NCBI GenBank assembly: GCA_046705545.1 | Contig: JBJKQF010000201.1 | Coordinates: 1 to 16,979, forward strand | DNA length: 16,979 nucleotides | Reading direction: 5' to 3' | DNA from: JAMCXS01 sp046705545 | GTDB lineage: Bacteria > Acidobacteriota > Terriglobia > UBA7540 | Shown here: piece by piece, positions 6,492 to 14,138 of the stretch | How the letters are laid out: the number at the start of each line of letters is the position of its first letter | Position numbering within the stretch: the first letter of the stretch is position 1 | Position numbers and translations under genes: made by a program | Notes under the pieces: generated by a model | Told to the model about the DNA's origin: nothing | What the model saw: the letters and a program-made list of their open reading frames with translations, nothing else | Databases searched by the model: none

Positions 6492-7931
6492 TCAGACCAT
6501 TCTCCCCGGAACTTCCGAGCGCACGTCGGATGGGTTGCTTAGTGAATTCTTCAGCAATTCGATGACCGTTTCCAAGTTCACGCCGCGCGAGCCTTTGACC
6601 AGCATTACATCACCGGACTTCAGGAGTCTTTGACAGTAGCGGGCCGCCCCAGAAGCCTCCTCAAAAAAGAGCGCTTTCTGCGCGTCCATGCCAGCCTCAA
6701 TCGCCCCTTCCAGGAAGCCTTTGGCTTCTCCCTGAACCGCCACCAGCCAGTCAATACCGCTTTCTGCGAGTTTCTTCCCAACCCGGCGGTGGAGTTCAGG
6801 AGAGGTCGGACCGAGTTCCAACATTTCTCCGGCGACGGCGATCCGCCGCTCTGCTCCGGGCCATCCCGCCAGCGTTTCGATCATCCGTTCCATAGCGCGC
6901 GGATTGGAGTTGTAGCAGTCGTCCAGAACTAAAATATTTCCTGGAAGTGTAAGAATTTCACCTCGCTGCGACAAATTTCTAAAGTCTCCAAGAGCCTGCT
7001 GGAGCAAGTCCACCGGCAACTCAAAGATGCTGGACGCCGCCAGCGCTGCCAGCGCGTTCTCAACGTTGTGCAGGCCCGGCAGGGACAAACTGAATTCGCC
7101 TTCCATCGCGGGTCCTTTGACGTGAAAGCGGCTGCCGCCTCCGGCCTGCCGTTTAATGTCTGTGGCCCTGAACATCACTCCCTCACCCAATCCAAAGGTC
7201 AGCACTGTTCCCGCAAAACCTTCGGCGAACCTTCGCACCCGGGCATCATCAAAGTTCAGAACCGCCGTCCCTCGCTCCCCGCGGCCCTTGATATCCTCGA
7301 TCAATTCCCTTTTGGCTTTGGCGATGGCATCGACGGAGTCGAAGAACTGTAAGTGGGCAGGCGCGACGTTCGTCACCACGCCGACTTCCGGCTCTGCCAG
7401 TTGCGCCAGCCGGGCAATCTCACCGGGCGCTGACATGGCCAGTTCAACCACGGCCACCTGATGAGACACCTCAAGCCCCAGCAAGGCCAGCGGCAGTCCG
7501 TAATCGTTGTTCAGATTTCCCTTCGACTTCAGAACCAAGTAGCGGGTCGAGAGCAGAGCCGCGATCATCTCCTTGGTGGTGGTCTTCCCCGTGCTCCCGG
7601 TTATGGCAACCACACGCCCAGCCCACAGCCGGCGAACTCCACGGGCCAGCCGCTGGAGAGCCTCCGTCGTATCCTGCACAGGAACGAGCAATCGGCGAAT
7701 CTCCGGCGAGGAGCTCTCCCAAAATCCCCTTTCCACCACTGCCCCGGCCGCGCCGTTTTCCAAAACGTCGGGAACAAACTCGTGCCCATCGAATCGCCGG
7801 CCGCGAATGGCAAAAAACAATTGGCCCGGTTCGATTTTGCGGGAATCAATCGAATAGCCCCGCGCCGTCTGCTCGGAAGTGGGGTGTGGTGACCCCAGGA
7901 TTTCTGCAATCTTGGCCAACGGTAATTGCAT
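6492..7931 (-). CDS. murF: UDP-N-acetylmuramoyl-tripeptide--D-alanyl-D-alanine ligase MurF
   Basis: Cytoplasmic ligase that adds the D-Ala-D-Ala dipeptide to complete UDP-MurNAc-pentapeptide. From the ATG at 7931 the protein has 479 residues, normal for MurF. Visible motifs are the N-terminal domain piece YSIDSRKIEPGQLFFAIRG (26-44), the P-loop TGSTGKTTTKEM (111-122), KGNLNNDYGLPLALL (137-151), TNVAPAHLQ (187-195), LHNVENALAA (287-296) and LDDCYNSNPRAM (336-347). The frame stays open upstream to 8045, but those codons overlap the murE end and do not resemble MurF. At 7931 an AAGG lies 9 bases upstream and the protein opens MQLPLAKIAEILG. It follows murE after 43 bases. Confidence 0.97.
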   Translation of the reverse strand: MQLPLAKIAEILGSPHPTSEQTARGYSIDSRKIEPGQLFFAIRGRRFDGHEFVPDVLENGAAGAVVERGFWESSSPEIRRLLVPVQDTTEALQRLARGVRRLWAGRVVAITGSTGKTTTKEMIAALLSTRYLVLKSKGNLNNDYGLPLALLGLEVSHQVAVVELAMSAPGEIARLAQLAEPEVGVVTNVAPAHLQFFDSVDAIAKAKRELIEDIKGRGERGTAVLNFDDARVRRFAEGFAGTVLTFGLGEGVMFRATDIKRQAGGGSRFHVKGPAMEGEFSLSLPGLHNVENALAALAASSIFELPVDLLQQALGDFRNLSQRGEILTLPGNILVLDDCYNSNPRAMERMIETLAGWPGAERRIAVAGEMLELGPTSPELHRRVGKKLAESGIDWLVAVQGEAKGFLEGAIEAGMDAQKALFFEEASGAARYCQRLLKSGDVMLVKGSRGVNLETVIELLKNSLSNPSDVRSEVPGRMV

Positions 7932-7974
7932 CGTGACTTGCCTTCGAGCTCTCTGCTCAGGGCGCCCGCCGGCC

Positions 7975-9486
7975 TTAAAGCGGGCGTGGATTGGAATCTT
8001 CGCCAGGCGGCGCACCGAACCCAAACCCCAGGTCCAGCAAGACATCGCGCGCTACCTCGCGGTCATCAAACGGAATAGTTCGGTCTTTCAAAACTTGATA
8101 AGACTCGTGCCCTTTGCCCGCCAGAACCACGGTATCGCCTTCGCGGGCTTCTTCCAGCGCCTTGCGGATGGCGGCGTGACGGTCCACCTCTGCTAGGTAT
8201 GGTTTTCCGGTCTTCTGCAACCCCACCAGCACGTCGTTCATGATCAGAATCGGGTCTTCCCCGCGAGGATTATCGGAGGTCAGCACGGCAAGGTCGCTCA
8301 GACGCCCAGCAACCTCCCCCATAACGGGACGTTTGGTGCGGTCCCGCTCGCCTCCACACCCAAAAACCACGATCAGGCGGTTCCCGGTAAGATCCCGGGC
8401 CGCCTGCAGGACATTCTTCAGCGCGTCATCCGTGTGTGCATAGTCCACAATCACCAGGAAAGGCTGGCCATGGTCGATCTTCTGCAAACGGCCGGGAACG
8501 GCCGTTAAAGAAAGAATGCCTTGCTGAATGGTTTCCATCGAGAGTCCTATCCCCAACGCCGTGGCCGTAGCCGCCAGGATGTTCATCAAGTTCGCTCGGC
8601 CCAGCAGCGGCGAAGCGATCTCAATTTCGCCTTGCGGGGTCGCTACCTTCGCCGATAAGCCAGAGGCCTTTTGGACGTACTGTTTGGCCCGGACCTGGGC
8701 GCCTGAATCCATCCCATAAGTAATCTGCCGGGACTCCGTCAGGTCAAGCAGACGGTGGCCCCAGGGGTCGTCGGTATTAATCACTGCCAGTTCAGGAGCC
8801 GCAGCCCCCTCTCCTTCAAAAAGCCTGCGCTTGGCGGTAAAGTAGTGCTCGAAGTCTCCGTGATAGTCCAGATGATCGCGGGTGAGGTTGGTAAAGACCG
8901 CCACGCCAAAATGCAGTCCCCAAACCCGCTCCTGGGCGAGTGCGTGAGAAGAGACTTCCATCACCGCAGTCTGGCTACCCTGAGCCAGCAGTTCGCTGAA
9001 ATACTCCACCAGATCCAAGGATTCCGGCGTGGTATTAACAGCCGGAATGATCCGCTCTCCCACCCGGTATTCAATGGTGCCGAACATTCCGGGGTGGAAT
9101 CCCGCCGTTTGAAGGATGCTGTTCAGAAGATAAGCTGTGGTGGTTTTACCGTTCGTGCCCGTGATGCCGATCAGCCGGAGCTTGAGGTCAGGATCATCGA
9201 AGAGTCTTCTGGCAGCCTGCGATAGAGCGCGGCGAATCTTTGCAACTTGAACCCACCGGGCAGCCAGTCCTTCCGGCGCCCGGCGCTCGCTGACGACGGC
9301 CACCGCTCCTTGCTTGAAGGCTTCGTCAATATACCGGTGCCCGTCGGTCTTTTCGCCTTGGATGGCAAAGAAAAGACATCCCGGACCCACCCGGCGCGAG
9401 TCGTAAGCAAGCGAGGAGACCTCGCTTGCTAAGTCTGCCCCGGTTTTGATCGGCGAATCTCGTTCGAGGAGCTCGCCCAATTTCAT
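7975..9486 (-). CDS. murE: UDP-MurNAc-L-Ala-D-Glu--meso-diaminopimelate ligase MurE
   Basis: Cytoplasmic ligase that adds the third residue of the stem peptide. The 503-residue protein has YDSRRVGPGCLFFAIQG (28-44), P-loop GTNGKTTT (110-117), NTTPESLDLV (151-160), EVSSHAL (177-183), TRDHLDYHG (202-210), the likely carbamylated Lys219 in TAKRRLF, and VDYAHTDDAL (347-356). DNPRGEDP (405-412) carries the Arg that selects meso-diaminopimelate; lysine-adding MurE enzymes differ here. The wall is therefore very probably of the DAP type. The ATG at 9486 lies 88 bases after the ftsI stop, the widest gap in this half of the cluster, and has a TATAAT box just upstream, so murE may have its own promoter. 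No clear Shine-Dalgarno is seen. Confidence 0.98.
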   Translation of the reverse strand: MKLGELLERDSPIKTGADLASEVSSLAYDSRRVGPGCLFFAIQGEKTDGHRYIDEAFKQGAVAVVSERRAPEGLAARWVQVAKIRRALSQAARRLFDDPDLKLRLIGITGTNGKTTTAYLLNSILQTAGFHPGMFGTIEYRVGERIIPAVNTTPESLDLVEYFSELLAQGSQTAVMEVSSHALAQERVWGLHFGVAVFTNLTRDHLDYHGDFEHYFTAKRRLFEGEGAAAPELAVINTDDPWGHRLLDLTESRQITYGMDSGAQVRAKQYVQKASGLSAKVATPQGEIEIASPLLGRANLMNILAATATALGIGLSMETIQQGILSLTAVPGRLQKIDHGQPFLVIVDYAHTDDALKNVLQAARDLTGNRLIVVFGCGGERDRTKRPVMGEVAGRLSDLAVLTSDNPRGEDPILIMNDVLVGLQKTGKPYLAEVDRHAAIRKALEEAREGDTVVLAGKGHESYQVLKDRTIPFDDREVARDVLLDLGFGFGAPPGEDSNPRPL

Positions 9487-9497
9487 CGTTCACTCGC

Positions 9498-9526
9498 ATT
9501 ATAACACTGGTACATTCTGCTGCCAG
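9498..9526 (-). promoter_or_regulatory. Possible internal promoter ahead of murE
   Basis: A perfect -10 box TATAAT (9503-9498) is preceded by TGT, giving an extended -10 (TGN). A weaker -35 CTGGCA (9526-9521, 4 of 6) lies 17 bases upstream. The -10 ends 11 bases before the murE ATG, so the transcript would have almost no leader. It sits in the 88-base ftsI-murE gap. Confidence 0.5.
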
Positions 9527-9574
9527 ACTCCCTAACCCACGCCATTTCAACACGAAAGCGCCACAAACGCTCGC

Positions 9575-11641
9575 TTAGCGCGCAAAGCTCACCCGAACAC
9601 TGGAGCCCGCCCGCACTCGAGTCCCGGGCGCAGGGTCCTGGCCAACCGCCAAGCCTGACCCTGACATGTCCATAGCCAAACCGATCGACTGGCACTCCTC
9701 GCTTACTTTCCGTGCCGGGAGCCCGCTAAAGTTCGGGACCTCCAACATGGGTCCATCGTTCAAAACGACGGTGCCCGAAGGCGGGGCTTTCGACCATACC
9801 GAATAAGCAACTGGTTCTATGGGCCGGGTGGCAGCTCCGTTGCGTTCCGAGTCTACAGGAAGGTTCTCTCCCTCATCTCCCTGATCCTTGCCAGGAGACT
9901 TGGCGAGTCTGGAGGCTATGAGTTGCAGTGACCTGGAGGGACTGTCTTGCGGAACATTCAGATAGCGCAGAGTTTGCTCTGCGATAGACTTGAACGCTGG
10001 AGCTGCCACTTCCGCCCCATAGATTGCCCCTTTCGGAGTGTCGATGACCACCAGAACGGTGATCGCCGGCTTCTCGACGGGAGCAATCCCGATAAATGAA
10101 GCTACATAATCCTTGTGAGAGTAGTGCCCGCTCGCATCAACCTTCTGCGCGGTGCCGGTTTTGCCACCCGCTGTGTACCCATTCAATTGAGCGGAGACTC
10201 CCGTGCCATGCTCGACCACACCCGCCAGCATCTGCCTCATGGCTGCGGCGGTTTGGGGGCTGACAACCCGCCGCCCAAGGTTTGTCGGAGTAACGTTCTG
10301 GTATTGCCCACGGAACACTTCCCGCACAATGTGCGGATCGAGCAGCACTCCGCCATTGGCGATGGCGGAGTAGGCTGAAACCATCTGGAGCGGCGTAACG
10401 CCAATGCCTTGCCCCATTGAGATCTCCCCGATGGCGATACCCGACCATCGGCTGGGAGGACGCACTAGTCCGACCTCTTCGCCGGGCAGGTCCAGATTGG
10501 AGCGGGAGCCGAAACCGAACCGTTGGATGTACTGGTAAAAGCGCTCTTCCCCAAGCCGCAGACCCAGCTTGATGGCTCCGACGTCGCTCGAATGCATCAA
10601 TATCTGGGCCACCGTCAGGTCCCCGAAGCGCTCATGATCGTGAATGACGTGTCCGGCCAGGACGATTTGTCCCTCCTGGCAATTGATCACGTCATTGGGG
10701 CGCGCCAGATGTTCATTGAGCGCCGCCGAAAGGGTTACCAGCTTGAAGGTTGACCCCGGTTCGTAATTCCAGGCAATCGCACGGTCGATCCTGTCCACCG
10801 CCGGAGATTTCTCATAGTGATTGGGGTTAAACGTCGGCTGGTTGGCCATGGCCAGAATTTCGCCGGTGTTGGGGTCTTGCACGATGACCGTACCGCCCGC
10901 GGCATGGAATTTGCTTACCGTTTTGGCAAGCGCCTTCTCCGCGATGTACTGGATGTCTTCATCAAGAGTCAACACAACGTCTTCGCCCGGCTTTCCGCGC
11001 CATTCCGTTGAACGAAATGACTGCCGCCGCGCGTCGGTCGTCAGAAGGATCTTGCCAGGCCGCCCCTTAAGCTCTTTATTTAGTTCGTATTCCACACCGC
11101 CTAGGCCCTTGTCGTCCATGCCCACGTAGCCCAATACCTGGGCCGCCAAGTTGCCGTCCGGATAGAACCTTTTAGGTTCCTTTTGGAAGTAAATCCCCCT
11201 CAGGTTAAGGTCGCGGACTCGCGCCGACTGCTTGGCGGTGATCTTACGCTTGACCCAGCAGAAGGACCGGTAGGTCTTGAAGCGTCCCTCCAAATCCTTG
11301 GCGTCCAGGTCAAGAATCGGTGAGAGCAGCCTAGCCACCATGTTTGGGTCCGTAATTTCCGAGGGAACTGCGTACACCGAATCTACCTCCAGGCTCATCG
11401 CAAGAGGGTGCATGTGGCGGTCGTAGATGGTGCCCCGCTTGGGCGAGATCTCCACCGTGCGCTGCTGCTGCCGCACCGCGCGAGCCAGAAGTTGTACGTA
11501 CTGAATAATTTGGAGGTCGTACAGGCGAAGAACGATGGCCATCATCCAGACCACCACCACCCCGGCCAGGATCAGGCTCCGTTTGGCCGTCAAGGGGTTT
11601 GCGGTGGATGCGGATGAGGTTCGCCTCTCGCGCGCTGCCAT
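9575..11641 (-). CDS. ftsI: Septal peptidoglycan transpeptidase FtsI (class B PBP3-like) with C-terminal PASTA domain
   Basis: Single-pass inner-membrane protein whose periplasmic domain crosslinks septal peptidoglycan together with FtsW. The layout is a short basic cytoplasmic tail, one membrane segment (about 22-40), a PBP dimer domain starting near RTVEISPKRGTIYDR (61-75), and the transpeptidase domain. Catalytic motifs are STFK (297-300, nucleophile Ser297), SSD (351-353, where SxN is usual) and KTGT (494-497). After a loose linker (about 565-628), one PASTA repeat covers about 631-688 (LEVPNFSGLPARKVSEEC to the end). The 688-residue length fits a PBP3 plus PASTA. The ATG follows the ftsL TAA directly, with GAGAGG inside the end of ftsL as ribosome site, so the two genes are tightly coupled. 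Confidence 0.96.
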   Translation of the reverse strand: MAARERRTSSASTANPLTAKRSLILAGVVVVWMMAIVLRLYDLQIIQYVQLLARAVRQQQRTVEISPKRGTIYDRHMHPLAMSLEVDSVYAVPSEITDPNMVARLLSPILDLDAKDLEGRFKTYRSFCWVKRKITAKQSARVRDLNLRGIYFQKEPKRFYPDGNLAAQVLGYVGMDDKGLGGVEYELNKELKGRPGKILLTTDARRQSFRSTEWRGKPGEDVVLTLDEDIQYIAEKALAKTVSKFHAAGGTVIVQDPNTGEILAMANQPTFNPNHYEKSPAVDRIDRAIAWNYEPGSTFKLVTLSAALNEHLARPNDVINCQEGQIVLAGHVIHDHERFGDLTVAQILMHSSDVGAIKLGLRLGEERFYQYIQRFGFGSRSNLDLPGEEVGLVRPPSRWSGIAIGEISMGQGIGVTPLQMVSAYSAIANGGVLLDPHIVREVFRGQYQNVTPTNLGRRVVSPQTAAAMRQMLAGVVEHGTGVSAQLNGYTAGGKTGTAQKVDASGHYSHKDYVASFIGIAPVEKPAITVLVVIDTPKGAIYGAEVAAPAFKSIAEQTLRYLNVPQDSPSRSLQLIASRLAKSPGKDQGDEGENLPVDSERNGAATRPIEPVAYSVWSKAPPSGTVVLNDGPMLEVPNFSGLPARKVSEECQSIGLAMDMSGSGLAVGQDPAPGTRVRAGSSVRVSFAR

Positions 11642-12133
11642 TTACCTCTCACTGGGGATTCTGATCGGAACATGCAAATTTCCGGCAAATTCAACGTCCG
11701 AAGAGTTGGAAGAAACCGCTGGAGCTTTGCTCACTTGGATAATCTGGCCGGGCTGGGGAGGAACAAGTCCCAGGTCCGTGCGCGCCAGAGTGTCGATCCG
11801 CTGGGGATCGCTAAGGGATGCACATTCCACCTTCAAGGCGTGATTCCACTCCTCAATTGCAGCCTGCTTCTCCCTGAGCTGCTCAATCCGGTAACCGTAC
11901 TTCACGCACTGAAAGTGCTGCCAGGCAAATAACATGATGAAAACGAAGAACAGGGTGCCCAGTCCCAACAAGCCGAAGCATTCCCGGCGCTTCTCCGAAT
12001 CGACTTCCCGCCTGAGGCGGGAATTATCAATGTGCTTCACAAAATAGATTTGGGGATAAGAAGCGCGCCCGGTGGCGGGCTCATTGCGAAGACGGCGCTT
12101 CGGGCCGGGGAAGGTGGTTGTCACAGTCGCCAT
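11642..12133 (-). CDS. ftsL: FtsL-like cell division protein
   Basis: Small bitopic membrane protein, 163 residues. It has a basic N-terminal cytoplasmic part (1-52), one strong membrane segment (about 54-72, GLLGLGTLFFVFIMLFAWQ), then a periplasmic helix with coiled-coil character (about 79-118) ending in DPQRIDTLARTDLGLVPPQPGQII. The short 'A(R/x)xxLGL(v/x)PP' ending after a coiled coil is typical of FtsL/DivIC-type proteins. In other bacteria FtsL joins FtsB and FtsQ to bridge early and late divisome parts and activate FtsWI. Identification rests mainly on topology and on its place between rsmH and ftsI, because the family diverges in sequence. The start has AGAGG 7 bases upstream. An 86-base gap separates it from rsmH, with only small GC-rich inverted repeats. 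Confidence 0.82.
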   Translation of the reverse strand: MATVTTTFPGPKRRLRNEPATGRASYPQIYFVKHIDNSRLRREVDSEKRRECFGLLGLGTLFFVFIMLFAWQHFQCVKYGYRIEQLREKQAAIEEWNHALKVECASLSDPQRIDTLARTDLGLVPPQPGQIIQVSKAPAVSSNSSDVEFAGNLHVPIRIPSER

Positions 12134-12219
12134 AGGTCGTCCTCTCGTTGTGGGCCGGCTCTTGCCGAGGGGCAGGGCTCCATCCCCGCCACTTCAGAGC
12201 CGTACGGCCCGTTATGCCG

Positions 12220-13107
12220 CTATACCTTTTCAGACGCTCGCAGCTTGGCGCTGCGGGAGCGCGGATTCTCGTGAGTCTCTTCCGGCGCCGGCCTCACCAC
12301 GTGCTTGGTAAGGATCTTGGCCCGGCCTTCGCGTTGCCAGCGCCGGAAGGATTCCTTCACCAACCGGTCTTCCAGGGAGTGAAAACTGATCGCGACCACT
12401 CTGCCGCCCGGAGCCATTACCTCCGGAACCTTCTCCAGGAAGCGTTCCAGGCTCTCCAGTTCGCGGTTGACGGCCAGCCGCAGAGCCATAAAGGTACGAG
12501 TAGCCGGATGAATTTGGTGGAGGCCCGCCCGGGAGGGGATCGCTCGCGTCACCACCTGCGCCAGTTCGGTGGTTAATCGAAACGGGCGGGCCTTCACAAT
12601 CGCTCGCGCTATACGGCGCGAGTGGCGCTCTTCTCCAAACTTGTAAATCAGGTCAGCCAAATCACGCTCCGGCGTGTGGTTGACAATCTCTTCTGCGGTT
12701 AGCTCACCGGAACCCATCCGCATGTCCAGCGGTCCGGGCCGGCTGAAACTGAATCCCCGCTCGGCGCCATCGAGCTGCATCGAACTGAGCCCGAGGTCGG
12801 CCAGAGTTCCCGCGGCGGGAGGAAGTTGGCTCGCGGCGTGCAGCGCATCGATTTCGGCAAAATTTCCTTCCACCAGCGTCACTCTCTCCCCAAAACTCTT
12901 TAAACGTTCACCTGCGATACGCAGCGCCTCCGGGTCGCGGTCAATACCCAACAGGCGGCCGCTTCCCCGCTCCAGCACCTTGAGAATCTGCTCCGCATGG
13001 CCCCCGGCTCCCACCGTTGCGTCGATATAAATTCCATCCGGTCGAACATTCAAAAACTCCAGCGCCTCCCGGACCATCACCGTCCGGTGGCGTTCGGATC
13101 CATCCAT
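12220..13107 (-). CDS. rsmH: 16S rRNA (cytosine-1402-N4)-methyltransferase RsmH (MraW)
   Basis: SAM-dependent enzyme that N4-methylates C1402 in the decoding centre of 16S rRNA. At 295 residues it has normal length. Motifs are HRTVMVREAL (7-16), the SAM-binding IDATVGAGGHAEQIL (28-42), GIDRDPEAL (54-62), LADLGLSSMQLD (102-113), RGFSFSRPGPLDMRM (117-131), VVAISFHSLEDRLVK and the C-terminal NPRSRSAKLRASEK. The ATG begins directly after the mraZ TAG, so translation is probably coupled; no separate ribosome site is evident. It is the usual second gene of the dcw cluster. Confidence 0.98.
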   Translation of the reverse strand: MDGSERHRTVMVREALEFLNVRPDGIYIDATVGAGGHAEQILKVLERGSGRLLGIDRDPEALRIAGERLKSFGERVTLVEGNFAEIDALHAASQLPPAAGTLADLGLSSMQLDGAERGFSFSRPGPLDMRMGSGELTAEEIVNHTPERDLADLIYKFGEERHSRRIARAIVKARPFRLTTELAQVVTRAIPSRAGLHQIHPATRTFMALRLAVNRELESLERFLEKVPEVMAPGGRVVAISFHSLEDRLVKESFRRWQREGRAKILTKHVVRPAPEETHENPRSRSAKLRASEKV

Positions 13108-13548
13108 CTAGATGCCATACCGGCTCAAGGCCTCGAAGTTGGCGTCGGTCAACGGGTGGCTCTCCAAGTGCTGCCGGAAATGCTCCATGTTCCAGACCTC
13201 GAAGTACTGCAGGTGGCCCAACACCGCAACCTGGCCTTTGATGCCCGCCGCGTCGCGCAGCAATGCGGGGATCAAGATTCTGCCCTGCCCATCCATTTGC
13301 GCCGTCTGTCCCCAGTAGTTGACGACATCCAGAAAGAGCTTCTTGTGTGTATCCGTTGAAGGAACACCCGCCAGCTTGTCTTCAATCTTCTGCCACTCCG
13401 CAAAGGGATAGACTTTGGCGCTCGCTCCATCAAAGCTCGTAACAAAAAATTCCCGCCCATAGTGCTCATCAATGAAAGTCTTGAAGACGGTCGGGATCTT
13501 GAGCCGGCCCTTGGGGTCCATCGTGGCTGGATAATTTCCTCGCAACAT
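13108..13548 (-). CDS. mraZ: Transcriptional regulator MraZ
   Basis: Nucleoid-associated regulator of the dcw cluster, built from two SpoVT/AbrB-like half domains. The first holds GNYPATMDPKGRLKIPTVFK (4-23) and the second AQMDGQGRILIPALLRDAAG (83-102); the DxxGR pair is the family signature. The 146-residue length is normal. In other bacteria MraZ rings bind tandem short repeats spaced at one helix turn in their own promoter and repress the operon. Such repeats are visible here just upstream (13591-13634). No good Shine-Dalgarno is present before the ATG, but MLRGNYPATMDPKGR is the standard family start. It is the first gene of the minus-strand operon. Confidence 0.97.
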   Translation of the reverse strand: MLRGNYPATMDPKGRLKIPTVFKTFIDEHYGREFFVTSFDGASAKVYPFAEWQKIEDKLAGVPSTDTHKKLFLDVVNYWGQTAQMDGQGRILIPALLRDAAGIKGQVAVLGHLQYFEVWNMEHFRQHLESHPLTDANFEALSRYGI

Positions 13549-13590
13549 GGCAGCGGCTCAGATATCATTCCCAAAGCGTCAAAAACTGGG

Positions 13591-13634
13591 ACTTTCTAAA
13601 CACTTTTGGCTACTTAAGACCACTTATGACCACC
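13591..13634 (-). repeat. Tandem 10-bp-phased AAGTGG-like boxes, predicted MraZ operator
   Basis: Read on the minus strand, boxes GGTGG (13634-13630), AAGTGG (13625-13620), AAGTAG (13615-13610) and AAGTGT (13605-13600) recur at exactly 10-bp steps, with a weaker AAAGT at 13595-13591. They start at the predicted transcription start and run about 40 bases into the mraZ leader. Known MraZ operators are short direct repeats at 10-bp period (TGGGN boxes in E. coli, AAAGTG-like in mollicutes). Binding by the local MraZ is inferred. Confidence 0.72.
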
Positions 13635-13635
13635 G

Positions 13636-13664
13636 AATATATTGCCCGGTCTTTTTATTGTCAA
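13636..13664 (-). promoter_or_regulatory. Predicted main dcw promoter (PmraZ)
   Basis: A perfect -35 TTGACA (13664-13659), a 17-base spacer and -10 TATATT (13641-13636, 5 of 6) form a strong sigma70-type promoter. AT-rich sequence upstream of the -35 (about 13665-13695, with a run of seven T on the minus strand) could act as an UP element. Transcription would begin near 13629, giving a leader of about 80 bases to the mraZ start. Confidence 0.8.
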
Positions 13665-13872
13665 GATTTATTTTCCAGTCTGAGAAAAAAATTGAGGCGC
13701 GCAAACAAACTTCCGGCACCACCTGTTGCGGTCAAGATCTCTTCACATACCAGCCGTAGTTTTTGGCCTAGGCGTTGAGACCAAATCGGCCCGCCAAAAA
13801 AAATTGGGCTCCTTTACGGTTTTACTAGCGCATCGGGGCAATGCCTTCCCGCAAATCGCTCAAGCTGCGGAC

Positions 13873-13923
13873 GGTGGTGACCAGCGCATACTTTGCTCAT
13901 GCCACCACCTGGAGCCGAAAGGC
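13873..13923. other. Two adjacent hairpins in the intergenic region
   Basis: GGTGGTG (13873-13879) pairs with CACCACC (13903-13909), with an inner GCAT/ATGC stem. It is followed by AGCC-GAAA-GGCT (13912-13923), a four-base stem with a GNRA tetraloop. No poly-U follows, so it is not a clear terminator. It might be part of a structured leader for the plus-strand gene; the function is unknown. Confidence 0.35.
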
Positions 13924-13958
13924 TGTTACAACCCGGGCCAAAACTTGGCAATGCGAGT

Positions 13959-13973
13959 GCAGTTGACAACTGC
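13959..13973. promoter_or_regulatory. Perfect 15-bp palindrome, possible operator
   Basis: GCAGTTG-A-CAACTGC has two perfect 7-base arms with a one-base centre, about 190 bases before the dehydratase start. It overlaps a TTGACA, but no -10 box lies at a usable distance. It is operator-like; the binding protein is unknown. Confidence 0.4.
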
Positions 13974-14128
13974 GCCTGGGGTCGAGATCGCTCCCCCTCA
14001 AACATGCCGCTTGTCAGGAAGAGTGGTGGTCGTGTAGGTTATGACGTTCGAGGACGGCTGACTCTCAGCGGTGCTCCGGGTAACGGGTAACCTCAGCTAT
14101 CGTGCCGGGAGGGACGAGAAGGTCGAGC

Positions 14129-14138
14129 TTGTTAACAA
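14129..14138. promoter_or_regulatory. Perfect 10-bp palindrome TTGTTAACAA just upstream of the dehydratase
   Basis: TTGTTAACAA is self-complementary and ends 12 bases before the GAGGA ribosome site of the dehydratase gene. Its position would suit a catabolic repressor. It is short enough to arise by chance. Confidence 0.3.

Noticed and set aside
5304..6542. 412-codon open frame on the plus strand opposite mraY
   Set aside because: It is a compositional shadow: full-length MraY with every family motif is on the other strand, and the plus-strand product is a low-complexity Gln/His/Asp-rich sequence with no recognisable domain.
7932..8045. N-terminal extension of MurF
   Set aside because: It overlaps the end of murE; the family start MQLPLAKIAEILG lies at 7931 with its own ribosome site.
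12199..12208. GCCGTACGGC palindrome in the rsmH-ftsL gap as an operator
   Set aside because: Short, GC-rich and without promoter elements nearby; chance occurrence is likely.
13963..13991. TTGACA at 13963 as a plus-strand -35 box for the dehydratase
   Set aside because: Bases 16-18 positions downstream (AGATCG, GATCGC, ATCGCT) do not resemble a -10 box; the TTGACA belongs to the palindrome.
13726..14037. 103-codon open frame in the divergent region
   Set aside because: No ribosome site, no recognisable domain, and composition unlike the neighbouring genes; the hairpins in it suggest non-coding sequence.
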